NCBI RefSeq assembly: GCF_010119975.1
Contig: NZ_CP048222.1
Span: 4,916,501 to 4,980,500 of the forward strand
Direction of reading: 5' to 3'
DNA: 64,000 nucleotides
Origin: Rhodocytophaga rosea
GTDB lineage: Bacteria > Bacteroidota > Bacteroidia > Cytophagales > 172606-1
Shown: positions 1 to 8,861 of the stretch, piece by piece
Position numbering within the stretch: position 1 is the stretch's first letter
Layout: every line of letters begins with the position of its first letter
Translations under genes and position numbers: made by a program
Notes under the pieces: model-generated
Databases searched by the model: none
The model's input: only the letters and a program-made list of their open reading frames with translations
What the model was told of the DNA's origin: nothing

Positions 1-1
1 C

Positions 2-352
2 TCTTGGTCTTCGCCAGTAAAGATCAGACAAATGTTAATCGGAGGCGATAGAAAAATGATTTTATATAATGATATGGAGCCTACCGAAAAGGTAAAAGTA
101 TATGATACCGGCTTTGAGGTGAACTCGCATGAAGATAGAACAAAAATAATTGTGGATTACCGTATTGGTGATATATATACCCCAAAACTGCAAACTAACG
201 AGGCATTAACAGGTATGGCAGGAGATTTTGTAAATGCTATTCTCTCCGAAACCGAACCTGTGTCTAACTGGAAGATCGGTCTGAAGGTAGTTAAAGTGCT
301 GGAGGGAGCCTCAGTATCAATAAAAGCCAAGGGAAAAGAAGTTACATTGTAA
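2..352 (+). CDS. Gfo/Idh/MocA-family sugar oxidoreductase, C-terminal part
   Basis: The reading frame is open to the left edge, so only the last ~116 residues are present. The visible start, [20 protein letters not shown], followed by [14 protein letters not shown], is typical of the C-terminal domain of Gfo/Idh/MocA NAD(P)-dependent oxidoreductases acting on nucleotide sugars (WlbA/WbpB type). An internal ATG exists but lies inside the conserved domain, so it is not the true start. The acetyltransferase and PLP aminotransferase that follow suggest that this enzyme oxidises C3 of a UDP- or dTDP-sugar ahead of transamination. The substrate is inferred from gene order only. Confidence 0.85.
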   Translation, partial: SWSSPVKIRQMLIGGDRKMILYNDMEPTEKVKVYDTGFEVNSHEDRTKIIVDYRIGDIYTPKLQTNEALTGMAGDFVNAILSETEPVSNWKIGLKVVKVLEGASVSIKAKGKEVTL

Positions 353-377
353 TAATAGCTCGAGCAAAACAGCGCAT

Positions 378-878
378 ATGGAAATATTGAATATAAGTAC
401 TGATCGACAGGCACTGGCCAATGTAAAGGTCGGAAAGGATGTTAAAATTTATAATTTCGTAAATGCCTATGGCTGTACCATTGATGATGGTTCTAAAATA
501 GGTTCTTTTGTAGAAATACAAAAAGGCGTAAGTATAGGTAAAAACTGTAAAATATCAAGTCATACCTTTATTTGTGAAGGAGTAGAGATCAGAGATGGCG
601 TATTTGTGGGGCATAATGTTTCCTTTATCAATGATAAATTTCCCAGAGCTGTCAATAATGATGGCTCCTTACAGACTGAGGCTGACTGGCACCTGATTAA
701 AACTCTGGTGGAAGAACATGCCTCTATTGGTACTGGTTCTACTATTTTAGGTGGAATTACTATTGGGAAAAATGCTGTTGTCGGTGCCGGAGCCGTAGTA
801 ACCAAAGATGTGCCGGCAAATGTGGTAGTAGCAGGAAACCCTGCAAAAATCTTAAAATACCTTAGCGAGCATGAATAA
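378..878 (+). CDS. Hexapeptide-repeat N-acetyltransferase, WlbB/WbpD-like
   Basis: This 166-aa protein is almost entirely left-handed beta-helix hexapeptide repeats (for example [16 protein letters not shown]). It ends with the usual [20 protein letters not shown] closure of acyl-CoA-dependent sugar acetyltransferases. Size and composition match the WlbB/WbpD group, which N-acetylates a 3-amino sugar nucleotide. It sits 25 bp after the oxidoreductase and overlaps the aminotransferase by 8 bp, so the three are probably cotranscribed as an amino-sugar module. The exact sugar cannot be read from the sequence. Confidence 0.85.
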   Translation: MEILNISTDRQALANVKVGKDVKIYNFVNAYGCTIDDGSKIGSFVEIQKGVSIGKNCKISSHTFICEGVEIRDGVFVGHNVSFINDKFPRAVNNDGSLQTEADWHLIKTLVEEHASIGTGSTILGGITIGKNAVVGAGAVVTKDVPANVVVAGNPAKILKYLSEHE

Positions 879-1988
879 AGAAATTCTGGTTGCCCATAAA
901 ATCCCGTTTCTGGATCTCAAGAAACAATATCTTCAGATCAAAGAGGAGGTTCTGGTTAAAATTGAAGAAGTGCTGGATAGTACCCAATATTCAGGCGGTA
1001 AATATGTGGAGGACTTTGAAAATAGTTTTGCTGCTTATTGTCAAACTAAGTATGCCATTGGTGTGAACAACGGAACCTCTGCTTTGCATCTGGCTATGCT
1101 TGCTTTAGGCATAGGAAAAGGAGACGAAGTAATTATTCCTGCTAATACCTTTATTGCTACTGCCTGGGGGTTACGCATGCAGGCGCTACACCTGTTTTTG
1201 CAGATTGCCATCCACAAACCTGGCAAATAGATCCGGAAAAAATTGAAGAAAAAATTACCAGCAGAACCAAAGCCATTATCGGTGTTCATTTATATGGGCA
1301 GCCTTTTGATATAGAGGCTGTAAAAAAAATAGTAGATAAACATAAACTATTTCTGGTAGAAGATGCAGCCCAGGCGCATGGGGCTTTGTATAAAAATACA
1401 CCGGTAGGAGGTTTTGGAGAAATGGCTTGTTTTAGCTTCTATCCCGGAAAGAATCTGGGCACCTATGGAGAAGGTGGCGGAATTACAACCAATACTACTT
1501 CGTATCAGCAGCATTTGCATAGCTTGCGGAATCATGGCTCTACCGTACGTTACTATCACGATGAAGTGGGTTTTAATATGCGGATGGGTGGTATCGAAGC
1601 GGCTGTTTTAGATATAAAACTAAAGTACCTTGATAGCTGGAATAACCGGCGAAGAGAAATTGCCGGTATGTATCAGCAGGGAATCAACAATGCAGCGATC
1701 ACCTTGCAGCAACAGCCAGATTTTACCCGGTCGGTCTATCATTTATTTGTGATTACCACTGATGACAGGGAACGCTTACAGCAGCATTTGAACAAGCATC
1801 AAATTTTTCCGGGCATGCATTATCCGGTGTCTTGCCATTTGCAGAAAGCTTATGCAGACCTGGGTTATAAACCCGGAGATTTTCCACATGCAGAATATCT
1901 GGCTTCACATTGCCTCTCATTGCCTATGTATGCAGAACTAAGCAATGAGGAAGTAGAAAAAGTAATAGAAACTCTTAATATATTCTAA
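871..1988 (+). pseudogene. DegT/DnrJ/EryC1 PLP aminotransferase, frameshifted (WlbC-like)
   Basis: Two ORFs in different frames encode consecutive parts of one sugar aminotransferase. The N-terminal part (KIPFLDLKKQY ... GVNNGTSALHLAMLALG ... IPANTFIATAW) is in frame 1. The rest (THAGATPVFAD ... LVEDAAQAHGA ... FYPGKNLGTYGEGG) continues in frame 3 after a run of five G at 1166-1170. One added G would restore a protein of about 372 residues, the family's normal length, with the PLP lysine near residue 194. All expected motifs survive on both sides, so this is either a recent mutation or a homopolymer sequencing error. The predicted role is transamination of the keto sugar made by the upstream oxidoreductase. 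Confidence 0.85.
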
Positions 1989-1989
1989 T

Positions 1990-2550
1990 ATGAAGTATTT
2001 CTTTCAAGATACTAATCAAGATGCAGCAAGCATTAGAGAAGAAATCTTAAAATACAGATCAACTTTTCTCATGAATGATAAGGAGAGGGCAATATTTCTG
2101 GAATTGCCAGAGGGCTGCCGTATTAGAGAAAATGCTAAAATATTTGCACCTTCTAAATTTAAATGTGGAACAAACGTGTGGATTGGTGAGGGAGCTATAC
2201 TCGATGCTCAAGGAGGATTAGAAATAGGGAATTTTTGCCAGATAGGATTATATGTAATGATATGGTCACACTCTTCACACAAACAGGCACTAGCAGGAGA
2301 AACAACCATTTCCAGAGATAAGATTACTTATACTCCTACTAAAATAGGTAATAATTGCTTTATTGCAGGCCATAGTGTAATTTCTGCAGGAGTAACTATT
2401 GGAAATAATGTAATCATTGCACCTATGAGCTTTGTTGACCGGGATTTACCTGACAATAGTGTTTTTAGCAACAATAGAAAAATGAGAGAAATGGAACGAA
2501 AAATTGATTCCTTAGAAAAGGAACTCATGTTGATTAAAGCAAAATTATAA
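1990..2550 (+). CDS. Hexapeptide acyltransferase with C-terminal coiled coil
   Basis: The protein has 186 residues. Residues ~50-155 form hexapeptide repeats (FKCGTNVWIGEGAILDAQGG, KIGNNCFIAGHSVISAGVTI) as in sugar O- or N-acyltransferases. The WSHSSHKQAL segment contributes histidines that could be catalytic. The last ~25 residues (MREMERKIDSLEKELMLIKA) are charged heptads, probably a short coiled coil, which is uncommon for this family. It starts 2 bp after the aminotransferase and so belongs to the same transcription unit. Acceptor and donor are unknown. Confidence 0.75.
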   Translation: MKYFFQDTNQDAASIREEILKYRSTFLMNDKERAIFLELPEGCRIRENAKIFAPSKFKCGTNVWIGEGAILDAQGGLEIGNFCQIGLYVMIWSHSSHKQALAGETTISRDKITYTPTKIGNNCFIAGHSVISAGVTIGNNVIIAPMSFVDRDLPDNSVFSNNRKMREMERKIDSLEKELMLIKAKL

Positions 2551-2651
2551 CACAGTTCAGTAATATAATCTTTGTGTCCAGATAATTACCTGTATACTGG
2601 TTTAATGACGAAGTAGTATACCCGATTAATTTGATTCAACGTATAAAAAAT

Positions 2652-3617
2652 ATGAAAGATGAAGTTTCCGTTATCATTCCTTTTTTAAATGAATCTGAGA
2701 ATATTCACTTTCTGACACATGCTTTAGACTCGTTTTTTGAAAAAAATAATAACCTCCAGCCTGAAGTTATATTCGTTGATGATGGTTCTGAGGACAATTC
2801 AGTAGAATTACTTAAAAAGTATACACCTCAATATTTTACCAGTAAAATAATTAAATTATCTAAAAATTATGGTTCCCATGCTGCCTTGAGAGCCGGCATT
2901 TTACATGCTCAAGGTAAATACATTACATTTATGTACGCAGATCTACAAGATCCACTTGAACTTGTAAATCAATTACATATGCTATGTAAACAAGGCAATG
3001 AAATAGTCTGGGCGGTGAGGGCCTCAACAGCATCAAACTTTTTTGAAAAAAGCTTTTCTCAGTTCTATGCTTTTATGATGAAAAAGTTTGCCATCCGTAC
3101 TTTTCCTGAAAAAGGATTTGATGTAGTAATGTTCACTGGTAAGGTACAAAAGATACTAAATGAAAATATAGAGGCAAATTCTTCAATATTTTTACAAATA
3201 CTTACTTTGGGGTTTCGCCAAAGTACCATTACTTATCATAAACAATCCCGGAAAGCTGGTAAGTCTAAATGGACGATCAATAAAAAAATCAAAATATTTA
3301 TAGATTCCTTCGTTTCTTTTTCATTTGCACCTATTCGCCTGGTCACATTGATAGGTTTTGCAATGTTTTTGTTAGGCCTATTATGGACTTTATATATTAT
3401 TGGCAGAAAGCTATTATTTAACGATCTGGAACCTGGATGGCCTGCCTTAGTATCCATCCTGATGATCGGATTCGGCATTACAAATATATCACTAGGAATT
3501 ATAGCAGAATACCTGTGGCGTACTTTAGATGCCTCACGTAAAAGGCCTGTATTTATAGTAGACGAAATACTGGAGGCACCTGTACAATACAAATTAAGGA
3601 ATGAAATATCAAAATAG
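2652..3617 (+). CDS. GT2 glycosyltransferase, DPM1/ArnC-like, two C-terminal TM helices
   Basis: The N-terminal domain is GT-A family 2: VSVIIPFLNESENI, the VIFVDDGSEDNS nucleotide-binding segment and DLQDP for the metal-binding DXD region. Two hydrophobic helices follow near residues 230-300 (LIGFAMFLLGLLW, LVSILMIGFGITN). This layout matches polyprenyl-phosphate glycosyltransferases that load a sugar onto a lipid carrier at the inner face of the membrane. I chose the ATG leading into MKDEVSVIIPF rather than a TTG seven codons upstream. Together with the following small EamA/SMR-like protein it resembles an ArnC plus ArnE/F-type flippase pair, which is an inference. Confidence 0.85.
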   Translation: MKDEVSVIIPFLNESENIHFLTHALDSFFEKNNNLQPEVIFVDDGSEDNSVELLKKYTPQYFTSKIIKLSKNYGSHAALRAGILHAQGKYITFMYADLQDPLELVNQLHMLCKQGNEIVWAVRASTASNFFEKSFSQFYAFMMKKFAIRTFPEKGFDVVMFTGKVQKILNENIEANSSIFLQILTLGFRQSTITYHKQSRKAGKSKWTINKKIKIFIDSFVSFSFAPIRLVTLIGFAMFLLGLLWTLYIIGRKLLFNDLEPGWPALVSILMIGFGITNISLGIIAEYLWRTLDASRKRPVFIVDEILEAPVQYKLRNEISK

Positions 3618-3683
3618 TATAATATTATCAGCTTTATAGATATTATAGAGCAGGAAAAATAATTTCAATGATTTTTAAATTGT

Positions 3684-4040
3684 ATGATATTTAAAACCAT
3701 CTTATACATTTTTTTGTATGCCCTATTTAATGTGTCAGGTGCTGCCATCATTAAATTTAATTTAAAGGGCAAGAGCCTGAATACGGTGAATGAGTGGATT
3801 AGTTTAATAAATATACCCTTTATTGCTGCCTTTGCCCTTATCCTGATTTCGGCACTGGCTCTTTTTAAGGCACTTTCCTTAAATAACTTTTCGCTGATCA
3901 TTCCAATTGCTACAGGTATTAATTTTATATTAACCATCTGTGTCGGCTACTATTTATTTCATGATAAACTTTCATTACTAAGTTTCGTAGGATTTGCCCT
4001 TATCATAAGTGGAATCATTGTTTTGAGTTTAAATAATTAA
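3684..4040 (+). CDS. Small four-helix membrane protein, EamA/SMR-like
   Basis: This 118-aa protein is nearly all hydrophobic, with four predicted membrane helices. The third and fourth carry the small-residue-rich pattern of EamA/SMR half-transporters (FSLIIPIATGINFILTICVG, FVGFALIISGIIVLS). Such proteins occur beside lipid-linked sugar transferases, where ArnE/ArnF-type dimers flip the glycolipid. Its position between a DPM1-like GT2 and a sugar epimerase fits that role, but no residue decides between a flippase and a drug or ion exporter. Confidence 0.65.
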   Translation: MIFKTILYIFLYALFNVSGAAIIKFNLKGKSLNTVNEWISLINIPFIAAFALILISALALFKALSLNNFSLIIPIATGINFILTICVGYYLFHDKLSLLSFVGFALIISGIIVLSLNN

Positions 4041-4044
4041 TCAA

Positions 4045-5019
4045 ATGCCTGATAAAATCGAGAATGCCAAAATATTTATTACCGGAGGTGCCGGATTTAT
4101 CGGTTCTTATGTGGTAGAAGAATTGCTCGCCTATAAGCCTGCCAGAATTATTATCCTAGATAACTTGATCAGAGGCTCATTAGAAAACATGCAGGCCTTT
4201 ATCAATAATCCGGTAATAGAGTTTGTGGAAGGCGATATCAGAGATAGAGAATTGCTCGAAAAATGTGTGGCAGGCGCAGATTATGTTTTCCATATGGCTG
4301 CCTTACGCATCAATTCCTGTGCTGCCAATCCCAGAGATGGATTTGAAGTAATGCTGCAATCTACTTTTGAGTTAGCCGAGCTTTGCCTAAAACATAAAGT
4401 AAAAAAGGTAATCTACAGTTCAAGCGCTTCGGTGTATGGACTGGCACAGCATTTTCCTACCCCCGAAACCGATAATCCGTACGACAACCAGACATTTTAT
4501 GGGGGTGCCAAGCTATGGGGTGAGCAGTTATTCAGAAGTTATAAATTCATGTTTGGGTTAGATTATGTAGCTCTTCGCTATTTTAATGTGTATGGTGCCC
4601 GCATGGATACAGATGGAAAATATACCGAAGTAATGATTAAGTGGCTTGATTGTATACGGGATGGCAAAGCTCCTTTGATTTATGGAGATGGCTCTACTAC
4701 GATGGATTTTGTATATGTGCGGGACGTAGCCAAAGCCAATGTAGCCGCATTATTGGCAGAGGTGACAGATGAGGCATTTAATGTAGGAAATTGTGAAGAA
4801 ACCAGTCTGAAACAACTCTTGCATACCTTATTGAAAGTAAATAACTCAACACTTGCCCCAGAGTACAGAGAAGCAAACTCAGTAAATCCGGTAAGCCGCA
4901 GACTGGCAGATAATACAAAAGCGAAAAACTTTTTGGCTTTTCAGCCTTCTATAAGCCTGGAAGAGGGATTATATGAGTTGAGCCAATGGTATTTTGAAAA
5001 GCAAAAGATCAAAATATGA
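4045..5019 (+). CDS. NAD-dependent epimerase/dehydratase (extended SDR)
   Basis: The protein has 324 residues. A Rossmann GxxGxxG motif lies near the start (ITGGAGFIGSYVVEELL), the active-site YxxxK is Y152/K156 (FYGGAKLWGE), and an SSSASVYG strand contributes the catalytic serine region. This is the UDP-glucose 4-epimerase / nucleotide-sugar dehydratase branch of the extended SDR family and acts on a nucleotide sugar in the cytoplasm. It begins 5 bp after the small membrane protein, and its stop codon overlaps the ATG of the methyltransferase remnant in an ATGA arrangement, indicating an operon. Confidence 0.88.
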   Translation: MPDKIENAKIFITGGAGFIGSYVVEELLAYKPARIIILDNLIRGSLENMQAFINNPVIEFVEGDIRDRELLEKCVAGADYVFHMAALRINSCAANPRDGFEVMLQSTFELAELCLKHKVKKVIYSSSASVYGLAQHFPTPETDNPYDNQTFYGGAKLWGEQLFRSYKFMFGLDYVALRYFNVYGARMDTDGKYTEVMIKWLDCIRDGKAPLIYGDGSTTMDFVYVRDVAKANVAALLAEVTDEAFNVGNCEETSLKQLLHTLLKVNNSTLAPEYREANSVNPVSRRLADNTKAKNFLAFQPSISLEEGLYELSQWYFEKQKIKI

Positions 5020-5274
5020 TCAATATGGAATGCCCTTCCTGTGGATCAGCAGAAAATCAGTTAATAGAGGATCTTGCTTATCCGGGTAGGTCAGGTTATA
5101 AAAATGTGGAAGTACGCCATTTTTAATTATGATACCCTAGGGTCAGGCCAGAAGGTATCTGCTATTGCAAAACCTGGCATAAGTGCATTGGAAAAAATAG
5201 GTAATATAATTGGCTTCAACGGTTTCAGACTAGTTGTTTTTGCCAGACATAAAAATAATTCAACCATAAAATGA
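5016..5274 (+). pseudogene. Remnant of a class I SAM methyltransferase, internally deleted
   Basis: A frame starting at the ATGA overlap with the epimerase encodes MINMECPSCGSAENQ and about 20 more residues, a CxxC ribbon-like N-terminus found on some sugar-cluster methyltransferases, and stops at 5126. The other frame then gives LGSGQKVSAIAKPGISALEK and IGFNGFRLVVFARHK, which looks like the C-terminal strands of such an enzyme. The SAM-binding core is absent: about 85 codons remain of an expected 250-300, with a frame change near 5110-5135. The last codons overlap the next gene in ATGA form, so the original operon spacing is kept. The family assignment rests on short segments. Confidence 0.6.
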
Positions 5275-6401
5275 TACCGATAGCTAAACCTTATTTGACG
5301 CAGGATGAAGCACAGGCCACTTATGACACAATTCTTACCGGGTGGATTACGCAAGGACCAAAAGTTCAGGAGTTTGAAGAAAAATTTGCTGCATATACAG
5401 GTGCTAAATATGCAATAGCTCTTTCTAACTGCACTACTGCCCTGCATTTATCTATGATCGTATCAGGAATAGGCCCTGGTGATGAAGTAATATGCCCATC
5501 TATGAGTTATATTGCTACGGCCAATGCCATTAGATATGTGGGAGCAAAACCAGTATTTGCTGAAGTAGACCCTTGTACTTATAATATAGATCTGGCAGAT
5601 GTAGAAAAGAAAATTACGCCTAAAACAAAGGCTATCCTTGTTGTACATCAGATTGGCATGCCAGCAGATATCAATGCTTTTAAAAAACTATGTAATACGC
5701 ATAATCTTAAGCTAATTGAGGATGCTGCTTGTGCAGTAGGCTCTTCTTATAAAGGGGAAAAAATCGGAACCCATTCCGACTTAGTTTGTTTTTCTTTTCA
5801 CCCCCGTAAAGTAATGTCTACCGGCGATGGGGGTATGATCACTACATCTAAAGAGGAGTATTACACTAGATTAAAATTATTACGTCAGCATGGTATGTCT
5901 GTGAATGACCGTACACGCCATTTGTCTAGCAAAGTGGTATTTGAAGATCATGTGGAATTGGGGTATAATTACAGATTGACTGACATTCAGGCTGCTGTAG
6001 GAATAAAACAATTAGAAAAACTAGACTGGATTATAGCAGAGAGACGTAAAATTGCTCTGAGGTACCACCAGGCATTCCAGCAAATAGATTGTATACGATT
6101 GCCAGTTGAACAGGAAGGATACTTTTCAAACTACCAGTCGTATTCTGTTTACCTGAAAGAAAATTGTCCGATTTCTAGAAATGAACTGATGCAAAAGTTA
6201 CTGGATGCAGGCGTTTCTACCAGGCGCGGTATTATGACAACTCACCGGGAAACTGCCTATGCTGAATACAGTAAAGGCATTAAATTGCCAGTTTCAGAAG
6301 ATGCGTCTGATAGAAGTATTATTATTCCATTGTACGTACCCATGCCTGAAGAAGAAATAAGTGAAGTAATTAACAAGATAAAAGAAATTCTCGGTAGATA
6401 A
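5271..6401 (+). CDS. DegT/DnrJ/EryC1 PLP aminotransferase, perosamine-synthase-like
   Basis: This is a full-length 376-aa sugar aminotransferase. Visible hallmarks are IPIAKPYLTQDE, GWITQGPKVQEFEE, the cofactor-phosphate segment SNCTTALHLSMIVSGIGPGD, EDAACAVGS, and the PLP-forming K180 in FSFHPRKVMSTGDGG. It resembles GDP-perosamine or UDP-4-amino-sugar synthases, making an amino sugar in the cytoplasm from a 4-keto nucleotide sugar. It overlaps the methyltransferase remnant by 4 bp and is followed 3 bp later by an acetyltransferase that could acylate its product. Confidence 0.88.
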   Translation: MIPIAKPYLTQDEAQATYDTILTGWITQGPKVQEFEEKFAAYTGAKYAIALSNCTTALHLSMIVSGIGPGDEVICPSMSYIATANAIRYVGAKPVFAEVDPCTYNIDLADVEKKITPKTKAILVVHQIGMPADINAFKKLCNTHNLKLIEDAACAVGSSYKGEKIGTHSDLVCFSFHPRKVMSTGDGGMITTSKEEYYTRLKLLRQHGMSVNDRTRHLSSKVVFEDHVELGYNYRLTDIQAAVGIKQLEKLDWIIAERRKIALRYHQAFQQIDCIRLPVEQEGYFSNYQSYSVYLKENCPISRNELMQKLLDAGVSTRRGIMTTHRETAYAEYSKGIKLPVSEDASDRSIIIPLYVPMPEEEISEVINKIKEILGR

Positions 6402-6404
6402 TGC

Positions 6405-7088
6405 ATGTGGGAATATATTATAAAAAACCCTGTTAGCCTGTGGATACAATGGATAGTGGCAACTGCTGTGTTGAAATATAAACACAGACATAAGAAATTG
6501 AATATTAGAAACGGAGCTATTATTAAAAAAACACATATAGGATACTGTACTAAGTTTTATGAGTATGCTTATGTATACAATTGTACGATAGGTGATTTTT
6601 CATATGTAGGCCGTAATTCCAGAGTTGGAAATTGTGTAATAGGAAAATTTTGTTCTATTGGTCCTGAATTTAAATGCGGTTTAGGGAAACATCCATCCCA
6701 TACATTTGTTTCTAGCAGTCCCATATTCTATTCCACCGGACAGCAACTTCCCCTTTCTTTTGTTTCAGCAGATTATTTTGAAGAATTTGCGCAGGTTAGC
6801 GTTGGCAATGACGTCTGGATAGGAACGAGTGTGATAATTATGGATGGTGTAACGGTAGGAGATGGCGCCATTATTGCCTCTGGTGCAGTCGTAACCAAAG
6901 ATATTCCGCCGTATTCCATTGTGGGCGGGGTACCTGCCAGGCATATCAGATACAGATTCGGCCCCGAAGAGATCGAATTTTTGTTGAAGTTTAAATGGTG
7001 GGACAAAGATCCTCAATGGTTACAGACTCATGCAGCCGAATTCCGGAATATATCAGAATTTATAGCAAAGAACCCTTCCAGCTTATAA
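6405..7088 (+). CDS. CatB/VatD-type hexapeptide O-acetyltransferase
   Basis: The protein has 227 residues. Hexapeptide repeats run from about residue 45, interrupted by a loop with the conserved KHPSH segment; a histidine in that loop is catalytic in xenobiotic and sugar acetyltransferases. The repeat ends with GAIIASGAVVTKDIPPYSIV and VGGVPAR, followed by the usual C-terminal tail (KWWDKDPQWLQTH). The true start is the ATG 3 bp after the aminotransferase stop; another ATG at that stop is out of frame. It probably acetylates a sugar of the repeat unit. It is the last gene before a 160-bp gap. Confidence 0.82.
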   Translation: MWEYIIKNPVSLWIQWIVATAVLKYKHRHKKLNIRNGAIIKKTHIGYCTKFYEYAYVYNCTIGDFSYVGRNSRVGNCVIGKFCSIGPEFKCGLGKHPSHTFVSSSPIFYSTGQQLPLSFVSADYFEEFAQVSVGNDVWIGTSVIIMDGVTVGDGAIIASGAVVTKDIPPYSIVGGVPARHIRYRFGPEEIEFLLKFKWWDKDPQWLQTHAAEFRNISEFIAKNPSSL

Positions 7089-7153
7089 TTTTTTATTTCT
7101 ATCTTATCCGGAAAGCCTTCAGCGCTATAATCGTTCCAGGATAAAAAATTTAT

Positions 7154-7161
7154 TACTTTTG
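7154..7161 (+). promoter_or_regulatory. Possible -7 promoter element
   Basis: TACTTTTG matches the Bacteroidota -7 consensus TAnnTTTG about 90 bp upstream of the FkbM gene, in the first sizeable gap of the cluster. No TTTG element is seen at the right distance upstream, so it may be weak or need an activator. Confidence 0.3.
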
Positions 7162-7250
7162 CAAAAAAATATAAGCCCAAGATAACTTCCTGGATCAGGC
7201 AAGCTTTGGCAAGGTTATCCGAACCTGCCATTTAATATGAGTAGTACAAT

Positions 7251-8003
7251 ATGAAAAAAACACTTAAGAATTTATTCAGAAAGCTTGGTTACGAAGTATC
7301 TAAATATTCACTTGCCCATTCCGCACATGCTTTACAAAAGCACCTCATTCAACAAAACCAGTTTGATTTAATAATTGATGTAGGAGCCAATTCGGGGCAG
7401 TATGGTGTTTTGCTGCGCGAAATAGGATATGTGGGAAAAATTATTTCTTTTGAACCTATTCCGGCGATTTTTACACTGCTTCAGAAAACAGCTTCGCAAG
7501 ATTCAAAATGGGAAATTCATAACTATGCGATTGGCAATGAAGATGGTACTATTTCAATCAATGTTTCCGAAAATACATACAGCAGTTCAATTCTTCCTAT
7601 GCTAAATACCCATTTGGAGGCTGCACCGGAATCAAGATACGTAAAACAGGAAAGTATTGCGATAAAAAAGCTCTCCTCCATTTTAACTTCAGCTTATTTA
7701 ACCAAGTATAAGTCAATTTTGCTAAAAATCGACGTACAAGGGTATGAAATGCCTGTTATAGAAGGAGCTATTCCGTTGCTGCCTGGTATTAAAATGGTGC
7801 AAACTGAATTATCTTTTGTTCCGCTGTATGAACAAGCTCCTTTGTATACAGATATAATCGAGAAAATGAAAGAAACCGGCTTTGATTTCTTTACCTTTAT
7901 TCCAGAATTTATAGATCAGTCGAGTGGGCGCTTATTACAGGCAGATGGTGTATTTGTAAATAGAAAATTATTGTCGCCTGATCTGAGCGGGAAAGCCAAA
8001 TAA
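7251..8003 (+). CDS. FkbM-family SAM-dependent methyltransferase (first copy)
   Basis: The protein has 250 residues. The SAM-binding motif I is IIDVGANSGQYG, followed by ISFEPIP and YAIGNEDGTISINVS. The conserved KIDVQGYEMPVIEGA segment near the C-terminal third is diagnostic of FkbM methyltransferases, which O-methylate sugars or other natural products. Its 5' untranslated region is the largest gap in this part of the cluster. It is followed with no gap by a GT2 gene and then by a second FkbM gene, so two methylation steps may decorate the glycan. Confidence 0.88.
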   Translation: MKKTLKNLFRKLGYEVSKYSLAHSAHALQKHLIQQNQFDLIIDVGANSGQYGVLLREIGYVGKIISFEPIPAIFTLLQKTASQDSKWEIHNYAIGNEDGTISINVSENTYSSSILPMLNTHLEAAPESRYVKQESIAIKKLSSILTSAYLTKYKSILLKIDVQGYEMPVIEGAIPLLPGIKMVQTELSFVPLYEQAPLYTDIIEKMKETGFDFFTFIPEFIDQSSGRLLQADGVFVNRKLLSPDLSGKAK

Positions 8004-8861
8004 ATGAAAAAAAAGGGCGGTTTACGTACAAAAGGCATTCTGAAAAGTGGGGATGCTACCCATCCTTTGGTGAGTATTATTACTGTTGTATATAATGGTG
8101 AAAAACATATAAAAGACACGATACAAAGTGTACAACAGCAAACATACAGTCCAATAGAATATATTATTATCGATGGAGGCTCTAAGGATAATACGCTAAC
8201 GATTATAGAAAAACATGAAGGAAGTATAGACTATTGGGTAAGTGAGCCGGATAAGGGAATAAGCGATGGATTTAATAAAGGGATACAAGCGTGCAGGGGA
8301 GAAATAGTAGGGATAATTAATTCAGATGACTGGTATGAAAGAGATGCGGTGGAAAAAATTGTGAAGAACATAGGAGATAACGATGTAGCTTATGGTAAAA
8401 TAGTATATTGGCGTCATAATAAAATAGATAAAGTATCTCCGGCAAACCATACATTGCTGCCCAGAGAAATGAGTGTAAACCATATGGCTGTATTTGTCAG
8501 AAAGACTGCTTATGAGAAATGGGGCTCATTTGATACTGCGTTAAAATATGCGATGGATTATGATTTGCTGCTGCGTTTTTTTCTTGGAGGAGCAACATAT
8601 GTATATATAGATGCAATTATTGCTAATATGCGGTGGGGAGGCTTGTCTGATAACCTGTGGATCAGCGCAGTAAAAGAGGTACATGCGATAAAGTTGAAAA
8701 ACAAATTGCCTAAAACATTTGCCTGGTTCTATACGCTCAAAATTTTTCTATTTATTTCGGGTTCCAAACTGATGAATGTGTTAAAAATACGAAAGCCTTA
8801 CTTGAGGTTAAAACAGATATTGCAGGCCAAACAGGTAGATAACATGTATGAGGAGAGTTAA
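8004..8861 (+). CDS. GT2 family glycosyltransferase
   Basis: A 285-aa single-domain GT-A transferase. Visible motifs are VSIITVVYNGEKHIKDTIQ, the YIIIDGGSKDNT loop, and NSDDWY, where the DXD-type acidic residues bind the metal-nucleotide. It is of the WcaA/EpsE-like class that adds a sugar to a lipid-linked repeat unit. It begins directly after the stop of the first FkbM gene and overlaps the second by 14 bp, indicating tight translational coupling. Confidence 0.88.
   Translation: MKKKGGLRTKGILKSGDATHPLVSIITVVYNGEKHIKDTIQSVQQQTYSPIEYIIIDGGSKDNTLTIIEKHEGSIDYWVSEPDKGISDGFNKGIQACRGEIVGIINSDDWYERDAVEKIVKNIGDNDVAYGKIVYWRHNKIDKVSPANHTLLPREMSVNHMAVFVRKTAYEKWGSFDTALKYAMDYDLLLRFFLGGATYVYIDAIIANMRWGGLSDNLWISAVKEVHAIKLKNKLPKTFAWFYTLKIFLFISGSKLMNVLKIRKPYLRLKQILQAKQVDNMYEES

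Noticed and set aside
1386-1988. Separate gene starting at an internal ATG in the aminotransferase
   Set aside because: It continues the same enzyme past a frameshift and lacks its own N-terminal domain.
5074-5274. Independent 66-aa ORF
   Set aside because: Its first ~17 residues are an out-of-frame reading of the remnant; only the C-terminal part has methyltransferase character.
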